Shown here: positions 1 to 4,838 of the stretch, one piece after another | Layout of the letters: each line of letters starts with the position of its first letter | Position numbering within the stretch: the stretch's first letter is position 1 | NCBI GenBank assembly: GCA_946481425.1 | Contig: CAMLNT010000162.1 | Span: 1 to 5,400 of the forward strand | From: an uncultured Brevundimonas sp. | Lineage (GTDB): Bacteria > Pseudomonadota > Alphaproteobacteria > Caulobacterales > Caulobacteraceae | Direction: 5' to 3' | DNA: 5,400 nucleotides | Program-made: the position numbers and the translations under genes | The notes under the pieces: model-generated | Told to the model about the DNA's origin: nothing | Databases searched by the model: none | The model's input: the letters and a program-made list of their open reading frames with translations, nothing else

Positions 1-138
1 GACGAATTCCATCGGCGTGTAGTCGTCGTTGAGGATCAGCACGCGGTAGAGGGAGGGCTTCTGAACCTTCGGTTTTGTCTCGGTGACCGTTGCGGCGCCG
101 AGGCCACCGCCTTGATCACCTGGACGTTCGTTCGGCAT
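1..138 (-). CDS. clpS: ClpS, ATP-dependent Clp protease adaptor (5' part; C-terminus lies off the left edge)
   Basis: ClpS is the cytosolic adaptor that binds N-degron substrates and delivers them to the N-terminal domain of ClpA for degradation by ClpAP. The 46 visible residues start at an ATG (136-138) and begin with a flexible, Gly-rich tail (about residues 1-25), as expected for the part of ClpS that engages the ClpA pore. The core then opens with [20 protein letters not shown]. The [10 protein letters not shown] stretch (residues 37-46) is the family signature and holds the Asn-Asp-Asp and Met residues that line the N-degron pocket. The rest of the core, including the helix with the pocket's conserved His, is beyond the edge. 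No strong Shine-Dalgarno is seen before this ATG. An inverted repeat lies in the leader (separate entry). The gene follows the phasin gene on the same strand, but a strong terminator separates them, so it probably has its own promoter between about 160 and 250. Confidence 0.95.
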   Translation of the reverse strand, partial: MPNERPGDQGGGLGAATVTETKPKVQKPSLYRVLILNDDYTPMEFV

Positions 139-152
139 GCGCGGTCCGGGTC

Positions 153-184
153 GGGGAGTCGTTTAGCTAGATAGGGACTCTCCC
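153..184. repeat. Imperfect inverted repeat in the clpS leader, with a GANTC site in each arm
   Basis: The plus-strand arms are GGGGAGTC (153-160) and GACTCTCCCC (175-184). They pair as two short helices with a two-base bulge around an AT-richer centre (TTTAGCTAGATAGG). Each arm holds one GANTC site, GAGTC at 156-160 and GACTC at 175-179. GANTC is the CcrM methylation target in Caulobacterales. The element lies 15-46 bases upstream of the clpS ATG, so it may form a 5'-UTR hairpin or sit over the promoter. TATCTA with TTCAAA 16 bases upstream on the minus strand is only a weak promoter candidate. The structure is seen; any regulatory role is inference. Confidence 0.4.
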
Positions 185-250
185 CGTGATTTGAAGCGGC
201 GGCAAGTCACAGCTTCGCGGGCGCTCATTTTCGCACCTGCGGTGTGGCGC

Positions 251-288
251 AAAAGAGAAAAGGCCCGGAGCGTTTCCGCTCCGGGCCT
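251..288 (-). terminator. Rho-independent terminator of the phasin gene
   Basis: On the minus strand a perfect 12-bp stem (AGGCCCGGAGCG, 288-277, pairing with 272-261) closes a GAAA tetraloop (276-273). A T-rich tract, TTTTCTCTTTT (261-251), follows directly. The stem is very GC-rich and the loop is of the stable GNRA class. It begins about 34 bases after the phasin stop codon (322-324). This is the only convincing intrinsic terminator in the window. It should insulate clpS from phasin transcription. Confidence 0.95.
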
Positions 289-321
289 TCATCAGTCGTT
301 TCGCTAGTTGGGAGGAGGAAC

Positions 322-756
322 CTAGCGGACCGACTGGATACGCTCGACGATCGCGGTGGTGCGCTCGTTGATCGGCTTGAAGCTGTCCTTGACCGAGGCC
401 TGGACCGTGTCGGACATCTTGGTGACTTCCGACAGGTAGGCTTCCATCGCCGACTTGGCGAAGGCGGTCTGCAGTTCGATGACTTCCTGCATCGACTTGG
501 CCGAGGCCAGGGCCTGGGCGGCGTTCACGCCGTCTTCCCAGGACTTCTTGGAGAAGGCCAGGGCCTGGGCCGAGAGGGCTTCGGCGCCGCGGGTGGCGGC
601 GGTCACCGACTCGACGGCGGCTTCGATGTTCTTCTTGCCGAGGGTGTTCATCTCGGTCAGCGCGTTCAGCGACTTGTCCACGCCTTCCTTGAAGGCCTGG
701 TTGCCGGCGGCGGTGGCTTGCTCGACGGTCTTCTTGACGGTTTCGTTGGCGGCCAT
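322..756 (-). CDS. Phasin family protein (polyhydroxyalkanoate granule-associated)
   Basis: Phasins are small amphipathic proteins that coat polyhydroxyalkanoate (PHB) granules in the cytoplasm, control granule size and number, and can help localise granule enzymes. This 144-residue protein has the usual phasin size and composition: no Cys, many Ala, Lys and Glu, and nearly all predicted helix. The Phasin_2-type core covers about residues 25-130. Its C-terminal half has the characteristic SMQEVIELQTAFAKSAMEAY segment (88-107), followed by a Lys/Ser/Val-rich helix and a KPINER segment near 127-132. No signal peptide or membrane segment is seen. The ATG at 754-756 has an excellent Shine-Dalgarno, AGGAG (768-764), seven bases upstream, which fixes the start. 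The gene is monocistronic, with its own promoter and terminator. The family call is firm; that this strain makes PHB is inferred from it. The symbol is left blank because organisms often have several phasins (phaP paralogues). Confidence 0.9.
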   Translation of the reverse strand: MAANETVKKTVEQATAAGNQAFKEGVDKSLNALTEMNTLGKKNIEAAVESVTAATRGAEALSAQALAFSKKSWEDGVNAAQALASAKSMQEVIELQTAFAKSAMEAYLSEVTKMSDTVQASVKDSFKPINERTTAIVERIQSVR

Positions 757-806
757 GTTGGGGCTCCTGAGATGTCTGTCCGAGCCGTCTGCGGGCTCTG
801 ATGGAG

Positions 807-837
807 CCTATATGTTGCACCTGCGAACATATGTCAA
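807..837 (-). promoter_or_regulatory. Candidate sigma-70 type promoter of the phasin gene
   Basis: The minus strand has a perfect TTGACA -35 hexamer (837-832). Seventeen bases later comes CATATA (814-809), overlapping TATAGG (812-807), as a weaker -10. Transcription would start near 800, leaving a leader of about 45 bases before the ATG. An inverted repeat with arms TATGTT and AACATA and a nine-base centre overlaps the spacer and the -10 region (811-831), so a bound protein would cover the promoter. The -35 is convincing; the -10 is a poor match, as is common in high-GC alphaproteobacteria. Confidence 0.6.
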
Positions 838-844
838 GGGGATT

Positions 845-859
845 TTGTGCAGCGCACAA
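845..859. promoter_or_regulatory. Perfect palindrome upstream of the phasin promoter, candidate operator (PhaR-like?)
   Basis: TTGTGCAGCGCACAA is a perfect inverted repeat of two 6-base arms (845-850 and 854-859) around AGC. It sits just 5' of the -35 hexamer of the phasin promoter, a usual place for a regulator of that gene. In several alphaproteobacteria phasin genes are repressed by PhaR, which binds TGC-rich symmetric sites. This element contains TGC/GCA half-sites in the right arrangement, so PhaR is the obvious candidate. It also lies in the divergent region shared with the carboxypeptidase gene, 144 bases from that start. The palindrome is seen directly; the regulator is inferred. Confidence 0.5.
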
Positions 860-1002
860 TCGCCCGATGGGGGTGCGACTAAATCGCCCATCAATAAGCT
901 GTTAACCTGAGGGCAACTTGGGGTGAGACATGCTAGCCTTTCATCTGGTCGCCGCCGTGGGGGCGTCGTCCTCGTGCCAAGCTTACTGACGGACCGACAG
1001 CC

Positions 1003-2310
1003 ATGATCGATTCCGCCCGCCGTCTGCCCATCGTGCTGGCCTGCATTGTCAGCCTTCTGGCCTTCGGCGCCGTGAACACCTCTGGCGCGGTCGCCCAGGA
1101 CGGCGAGGTCCGCTACGCCTCCATCGTGGTCGACGCCAATTCCGGTGAGGTGCTGTTCGAGCGCCGCGCCGACAGCCCGCGCTTCCCGGCCTCCATCACC
1201 AAGGTGATGACGCTTTATCTCGTGTTCGAGGCTTTGGCCGAGGGCCGGATCTCGGCCGATGACTACATCACCATCTCGCCGCGGGCGGCGTCGCAGCCGC
1301 CGTCCAAGCTGGGCCTGCCGGCCGGCGCGCGCATCAGCGTCGACAACGCCATCCGGGCCCTGACCGTTCGCTCCTGCAACGATATCGCCGTGGCCCTGGC
1401 CGAGCATGTCGGAGGCTCCGAAGCCGCCTTCGCCCAGCTGATGACCCGCCGCGCGCAGGAACTGGGCATGACACAGACCCGCTATGTGAACCCGCACGGC
1501 CTGCCGGACAGCCGCCAGCTCTCCTCGGCCCGGGACATCGCCATCCTGAGCCGCGCCGTGATGCGCGACTTCCCCCAGTTCTACCACTACTTCGGCATCC
1601 GCCACTGGGAGTTCGAGGGCCGCCAGTACAACAACACCAACGGCCTGCTGCATTCGATGCCGGGCGTTGACGGCATCAAGACCGGCTTCACCAACGCCTC
1701 GGGCTACAACCTGGCCGCCTCGGCGGTGCGCGATGGCCATCGCCTGATCACCGTGGTGCTCGGCGGACGCACGACGGCCTCGCGCAACGAACACGTGGCC
1801 GAGCTTCTGAACGTCGGCTTCGACGTCGAGCGCCGGATCGCGCGCGGCGAGACCCTCCAGCAGGCTCAGGTTCTGTTCGCCTCGCTGCCGGGTGGCGTAG
1901 GCGAGGCTTACGGCGCTGGCCGTGGCGCATCGGCGCCGCTGCAGCTGGCGTCGGCCGAGGTGCCGGTCTCTTCGGCGGTGCTCGCCGCCTCGGCCGAGAT
2001 CGACGCCCGCGCCGAGCCCACCCCGACCCCGCCGCCGCCCTCGACCCCGGTGCGGGCCCAGGGCGACGCCGCGACCGGCTGGATCGTCCAGGTCGGCGCA
2101 TTCCGTGAACAGAATGTGGCCCAGGACTGGCTCGGTGAAGTCGGCCGCCGCTTCCGTGACCAGTTCCGCAACGCCGAGGGCGCCGTGACTCCGTCGGACA
2201 ACGGCTGGTTCCGCGCCCGCTATGTCGGCTTCACCCGCGCCGCCGCTGACGCGGCCTGCGAGGTGCTGGAAGAGCGCAACGTCCCCTGCATGGTCATCCG
2301 GGCCCAGTAG
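1003..2310 (+). CDS. Secreted D-alanyl-D-alanine carboxypeptidase (peptidase S11, PBP5/DacF type) with C-terminal SPOR domain
   Basis: The enzyme trims the terminal D-Ala from peptidoglycan pentapeptides in the periplasm and so limits cross-linking. Residues 1-31 form a signal peptide (RR followed by a hydrophobic run, cleavage likely after AVA). The S11 transpeptidase-like domain covers about 35-270 and carries all three penicillin-binding motifs: SITK (64-67, with the nucleophile Ser64), SCN (124-126) and KTG (226-228). A linker rich in Ala, Pro and Thr (about 300-355, including PTPPPPSTP) leads to a SPOR domain at about 358-433, opening with WIVQVGAF. SPOR domains bind denuded septal glycan, so the enzyme is probably recruited to the division site. 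The usual PBP5 C-terminal beta domain and amphipathic membrane anchor are not evident; the SPOR domain seems to take their place. The ATG has only a weak ribosome binding site, but the signal peptide supports it. The gene converges on the J-protein gene with three bases between their stop codons. Confidence 0.93.
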   Translation: MIDSARRLPIVLACIVSLLAFGAVNTSGAVAQDGEVRYASIVVDANSGEVLFERRADSPRFPASITKVMTLYLVFEALAEGRISADDYITISPRAASQPPSKLGLPAGARISVDNAIRALTVRSCNDIAVALAEHVGGSEAAFAQLMTRRAQELGMTQTRYVNPHGLPDSRQLSSARDIAILSRAVMRDFPQFYHYFGIRHWEFEGRQYNNTNGLLHSMPGVDGIKTGFTNASGYNLAASAVRDGHRLITVVLGGRTTASRNEHVAELLNVGFDVERRIARGETLQQAQVLFASLPGGVGEAYGAGRGASAPLQLASAEVPVSSAVLAASAEIDARAEPTPTPPPPSTPVRAQGDAATGWIVQVGAFREQNVAQDWLGEVGRRFRDQFRNAEGAVTPSDNGWFRARYVGFTRAAADAACEVLEERNVPCMVIRAQ

Positions 2311-2313
2311 GGT

Positions 2314-2742
2314 CTAGCGTTTCAGCAGACGATCCCGCGCGGCGTTCAGCCGCTCGGCCAGGCCTTCGGTGCCGCCGGCGTCCGGATGGGCGCGCGCCAT
2401 GAGGCGGCGATAGGCCGCCTGGATTTCAGCCTTATCCGCGGATCTGGAGACGCCGAGTACGCGGCGGGCCTCCGCCTCGCCCATCATCTCCGGCGGAGCG
2501 CGGTGAGGGCGGGCGTCGCGCTGACGCGAGGCGAGGGCCAGCCACAGGCCGGCGCCCACAAGGGCTGCGGCAATGATCCAGGCGCCGCGCATCGCCGCCA
2601 GCGCTGCTCCGCCCCAGGCGGCGGCGGCCATGATGGTGGCGCTCACACGCCACTGGACCTTGCTTGAGCGGTCAGCGTGACGGCCGAGGCGGATGAGGCC
2701 CCAGAGCGCGGCGGCGCCCAGGATGATCCAGGCCAGGCTCAC
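2314..2742 (-). CDS. Small membrane protein with C-terminal J domain (Tim14/Pam18-like architecture)
   Basis: J domains stimulate the ATPase of a DnaK-type Hsp70. This 142-residue protein has three hydrophobic segments (about 3-18, 34-50 and 53-71). A charged linker (72-85) follows, and then a J domain as the very C-terminus (about 88-142). The catalytic HPD motif is at 119-121, within MARAHPDAGG, preceded by the helix II segment AEIQAAYRRLM. There is no G/F region, zinc finger or substrate-binding domain, so it is a type III J protein that would place Hsp70 at the inner membrane. The ending, with HPD-x-GG and then LNAARDRLLKR, closely resembles mitochondrial Pam18/Tim14. The start is a GTG (2742-2740) ten bases after the mipZ stop. 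No clear Shine-Dalgarno is present, so translation is probably coupled to mipZ in one operon. The J-domain call is sure; the client process is unknown. Confidence 0.88.
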   Translation of the reverse strand: MSLAWIILGAAALWGLIRLGRHADRSSKVQWRVSATIMAAAAWGGAALAAMRGAWIIAAALVGAGLWLALASRQRDARPHRAPPEMMGEAEARRVLGVSRSADKAEIQAAYRRLMARAHPDAGGTEGLAERLNAARDRLLKR

Positions 2743-2752
2743 GGGCGCGGGC

Positions 2753-3583
2753 TCACGCGGCCTGTCGAGCCTCCGGATCGGCTTCCAGGCCCAGGGCCTG
2801 GAGCAGCGAGCGCAGTTCCTGGCGCGCCGCGACGTGGCTGAGGGAAATCTCGACCGGGCGGATTTCCTCGGACAGGTCCGCGACCGTCAGGCCGAAAGGA
2901 TAGAGTTCACGATAGATGACCCGGTCCCTGAGGCCGGGACCCACGCGGAAGCCGACCCGTTTGGCCAGAATGTCCAGCCGCTCGTCGACGCGGCGGCGAT
3001 TGCGGGCGTCGAACACCGCGAGACGGTTCATCACGATCAGCCAGTCGATCTGGCCGATGCCGGCCTGCGGGTTGTCGACGGCCTTGTCCTTGCGGGCGTT
3101 CCAGATGGTCTCGGCGTAGATCGACGGGCGCTTGAGGTTCAGCGTCACCGGGTCGATCTCGCCCAGCAGACCGAAGTCCACGAAGCTGTCGTTCATCGGG
3201 GTGACGACCTGGTCGGCGCGCCCATGGGCGGCGCGCGACAGGGCCGTGTCGCCGCCGGGGGTGTCGATCACGAGGAAGTCGGCGGCCTGCGCGGCCTGGA
3301 ACGCGGCCTCGAAGCGGGCGAGTTGCTCGTCCTCTGGCGCACGGGCCAGCTTGGCGCCGTCCGAGAAGCTGTCAGGCTCGATCGGCATCGGCGCCGTGGC
3401 GTTGTTTGCGGCCAGCCACGCCCGGCGGTTGGACAGGAAGTTTGCCAGCGAGCGCTGACGCAGGTCCAGATCCATGACCGCGACCGAGTGGCCGGCCTGC
3501 ATCAGGCCCGCGACCAGATGGATGGCGAGCGTGGACTTGCCCGCTCCGCCCTTTTCATTTCCGACGACGATGACCCGCGTCAT
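2753..3583 (-). CDS. mipZ: MipZ, ParA/MinD-family ATPase that positions the division site
   Basis: MipZ binds ParB at the chromosome origins and forms bipolar gradients that inhibit FtsZ polymerisation, confining the Z ring to midcell in Caulobacter. The N-terminus MTRVIVVGNEKGGAGKST holds the deviant Walker A motif (KGGAGKST, 11-18), with both the signature Lys11 and Lys16. DLDLRQR (38-44) gives the Asp that triggers hydrolysis, and IDTPGGD (106-112) is Walker B. HGRADQVVTPMNDSFVDF (120-137), an Arg-rich stretch around 192-202, and GPGLRDRVIYREL (215-227) are hallmark MipZ segments. The last two fall in the region involved in non-specific DNA binding. I place the start at ATG 3583-3581, giving 276 residues and matching the known N-terminus. 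A GTG four codons upstream (3595) is possible but unlikely. No membrane-targeting helix is present, unlike MinD. It leads an operon with the J-domain gene; a GANTC site lies upstream. Against my memory of C. crescentus MipZ it is clearly orthologous but diverged. Confidence 0.95.
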   Translation of the reverse strand: MTRVIVVGNEKGGAGKSTLAIHLVAGLMQAGHSVAVMDLDLRQRSLANFLSNRRAWLAANNATAPMPIEPDSFSDGAKLARAPEDEQLARFEAAFQAAQAADFLVIDTPGGDTALSRAAHGRADQVVTPMNDSFVDFGLLGEIDPVTLNLKRPSIYAETIWNARKDKAVDNPQAGIGQIDWLIVMNRLAVFDARNRRRVDERLDILAKRVGFRVGPGLRDRVIYRELYPFGLTVADLSEEIRPVEISLSHVAARQELRSLLQALGLEADPEARQAA

Positions 3584-3677
3584 GCGACACCCCACACACT
3601 TCTCGCGCCCGCGACTCAGTTTGCAGGCGTCCTTTGGGGACGAGACTAGCGCGTCGGGGGCGCGGGGGGAGAGGGGA
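3584..3677 (-). promoter_or_regulatory. mipZ: mipZ upstream region with a GANTC (CcrM) site
   Basis: These 94 bases separate the SPOR lipoprotein stop from the mipZ ATG and are the natural place for a mipZ promoter. A GANTC site (GACTC on plus, 3613-3617) lies 30 bases upstream of the ATG. In C. crescentus, mipZ is one of the genes whose transcription is activated by CcrM methylation of GANTC, as established in published work on ftsZ and mipZ. This site is therefore a plausible conserved element. A purine-rich G run on plus (3655-3677) follows the lipoprotein stop, with no terminator hairpin and T tract. I cannot identify -35 and -10 hexamers with confidence. Confidence 0.45.
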
Positions 3678-4304
3678 TCAGGACTGTCCTGTGGATGCGC
3701 AGAAGGCGCCGGCCCCGGCTGCGCGGCAAACAGCGGCCACCGCGTTCTCGGCGACGACCGCGCGCAGGCGTACCAGGGTGCGGCCGTCGCGCTCGACGGT
3801 TTCGTAGCGCGGGGTCACCCCAGACAGGGCTGAATGGCCGGCCAGGCGCGCCCAGGCGGCCTCGGCGGTCTCACGGCTGGAGAAGGCCCCCAGCTGGACG
3901 GTCTGGCTGGCGGCGCGGACGACGTCCTCCACCACGACAGGCACAATCTCGGGCGCGCGGTCGACGGCCTGCTGGACGACGGCTTCGGCCACGGCGGTCG
4001 TCGCGGCGCGCATCGGGCCGCGCAGCCCTTGCTGGAAGCCGTCGGCGCGTGCGTCCCATAGAACCTCGGGCTCGACCACTTCGATACGCATCGGCGAGCG
4101 GTCGGCCGGATCGACCGGGCCGCGCAGGCCGGCGGCCTGGGCCGTGATCATCGGCCCGCGCAGCCCGGCATCCTCGGCGGAGAGCTCGATGGCGGCCACG
4201 CCTTCGGCCCAATGTTCGAAGCGGTTGGGGTCAGCATCCACGAATCCGCAGCCGCTGATCGCGGCGGCGAGGGGGAAGACAACGAGCGTTCTGATCGGAG
4301 CCAT
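3678..4304 (-). CDS. SPOR-domain lipoprotein of unknown specific function
   Basis: The N-terminus (MAPIRTLVVFPLAAAISGC) is a lipoprotein signal peptide with an ISGC lipobox, so Cys19 should be lipidated and the protein tethered to a membrane on its periplasmic side. Residue +2 is Gly, with no Asp retention signal, so outer-membrane sorting is likely. Residues 20-130 are low in recognisable structure. They contain three copies of GLRGP (47-51, 59-63, 93-97) and an Ala/Val-rich helix at about 101-131. The C-terminus (about 132-205) is a SPOR domain beginning TVQLGAFSSRETAEAAWARL and carrying two Cys (193 and 202), one at each end of its last helical stretch. SPOR domains bind denuded peptidoglycan at the septum, so a division or septal role is likely. 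That fits its position directly upstream of mipZ on the same strand. It is not obviously RlpA, DamX, DedD or FtsN, since it lacks their other domains. Confidence 0.82.
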   Translation of the reverse strand: MAPIRTLVVFPLAAAISGCGFVDADPNRFEHWAEGVAAIELSAEDAGLRGPMITAQAAGLRGPVDPADRSPMRIEVVEPEVLWDARADGFQQGLRGPMRAATTAVAEAVVQQAVDRAPEIVPVVVEDVVRAASQTVQLGAFSSRETAEAAWARLAGHSALSGVTPRYETVERDGRTLVRLRAVVAENAVAAVCRAAGAGAFCASTGQS

Positions 4305-4386
4305 GGGCAGAACTTACCCACGGGAAGAAAAAACTCAGTTTCCAGATACGCTTAAGGAAAGTGGTTAACGCCTTAACCGCACAGAT
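4305..4386 (-). promoter_or_regulatory. Intergenic region with three TTAA half-sites and an inverted repeat; candidate promoter of the SPOR lipoprotein
   Basis: TTAA occurs three times in 25 bases (4352-4355, 4365-4368, 4373-4376). The last two form a perfect inverted repeat, GGTTAA-CGCC-TTAACC (4363-4378). TTAA/TTAACC is the half-site of CtrA, the master cell-cycle regulator of Caulobacterales. However, the spacings here are 9 and 4 bases rather than the consensus 7. On the minus strand a -10-like TATCTG (4348-4343) would put its -35 over the central TTAA, a typical arrangement for CtrA-dependent promoters. The inverted repeat is also a short hairpin just after the DUF1489 stop, followed by ACTTTCCTT, so it could instead be a weak terminator for that gene. 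Confidence 0.3.
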
Positions 4387-4785
4387 TCACCAGGCGCCTG
4401 CCTCGCGCAGCCGCTTCACGAGATCGTCGGGGAGGTCGGTGGCCTCGGCGCGCGAGAGATCCTGCGGGGCGTCCTTCGCCTCCAGATAGCGCCAGCCCTG
4501 GAACGGGCGGTGCCCCAGCGGCGCGGTGCGGATGACCTCGGGGTGGAGGCGGATCACGCAGCGCGATTCCTTTCCCTCGCCTCGGGTCGAGATGTCCGCG
4601 ATCGGCATGCGGCAGACGATCGAGCCCTTGATGACCCAGTAGAGCGACCCGCCGTCTTCCAGCTCGGCCGCGCGCTTGGGCGTGGAGCGGGTGTTGACGT
4701 TGAGCCAGTCGCCCTTGGCCACGCGGCGTTCGAGCGTCTCGACCTTGGCGACGCCGACGCAGAGCTTGATGAGGTTGAGGGGCAT
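4387..4785 (-). CDS. DUF1489 family protein
   Basis: This 132-residue protein matches the alphaproteobacterial DUF1489 family, whose function is unknown, from end to end. The family signatures are MPLNLIKLCVGV at the N-terminus, TPKRAAEL (35-42), GGSLYWVIKGSIVCR (45-59) and, toward the C-terminus, RPFQGWRYLEAKDAPQDL. It is soluble, with no signal peptide or membrane span. The length is near that usual for the family. The ATG (4783-4785) is preceded by AGAGGGG (4797-4791), five bases away, a good ribosome binding site that supports this start. A GANTC (GATTC, 4384-4388) overlaps the stop codon. It diverges from the ABM gene across 53 bases and lies 82 bases upstream of the SPOR lipoprotein, with which it could be co-transcribed. 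The context suggests no function. Confidence 0.9.
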   Translation of the reverse strand: MPLNLIKLCVGVAKVETLERRVAKGDWLNVNTRSTPKRAAELEDGGSLYWVIKGSIVCRMPIADISTRGEGKESRCVIRLHPEVIRTAPLGHRPFQGWRYLEAKDAPQDLSRAEATDLPDDLVKRLREAGAW

Positions 4786-4838
4786 TGCGGCCCCTCTAGC
4801 CGGTTTCGGGCAGCCCCGCCAAAGGCTAACGTCGCGCG
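4786..4838. promoter_or_regulatory. Short divergent intergenic region (DUF1489 / ABM protein)
   Basis: Only 53 bases separate two divergent start codons, so the promoters of both genes must overlap here or lie within the opposing coding sequences. The minus side holds the AGAGGGG ribosome binding site of the DUF1489 gene. The plus side has only AAAGG (4821-4825), 13 bases before the ABM ATG, which is too far for an efficient site. I do not recognise -35/-10 hexamers or a palindrome. Confidence 0.35.

Noticed and set aside
233..241. The 9-mer GCACCTGCG occurs here and at 817-825, on either side of the phasin gene in the same orientation
   Set aside because: A nine-base match between two sites in a GC-rich 5.4-kb window is compatible with chance, and nothing else is shared around the copies.
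167..859. Minus-strand open frame (230 codons) overlapping the phasin gene in another frame
   Set aside because: The phasin frame has a strong Shine-Dalgarno, promoter, terminator and family signatures. This frame runs through the terminator hairpin and is Arg/Gln-rich.
808..1794. Long open frame (328 codons) on the minus strand, opposite the carboxypeptidase gene
   Set aside because: It is the antisense shadow of a gene with all three penicillin-binding motifs. Its product is Gly/Arg/His-rich with no recognisable domain. High-GC codon bias keeps such frames open.
3584..3595. GTG four codons upstream as the mipZ start
   Set aside because: The ATG at 3583 gives MTRVIVVGNEKGG, matching the N-terminus and length of known MipZ. 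The extension Met-Gly-Cys-Arg has no family support.
2693..3649. Long plus-strand open frame (318 codons) opposite mipZ
   Set aside because: It overlaps mipZ completely on the other strand; MipZ has intact family motifs. The plus frame gives a low-complexity, Arg/Gly/Asp-rich product without a domain.
3655..3677. G-rich purine run after the SPOR lipoprotein stop as a possible terminator or G-quadruplex
   Set aside because: There is no stem followed by a T tract, and the G runs are uneven and partly continuous; base composition explains it well enough.
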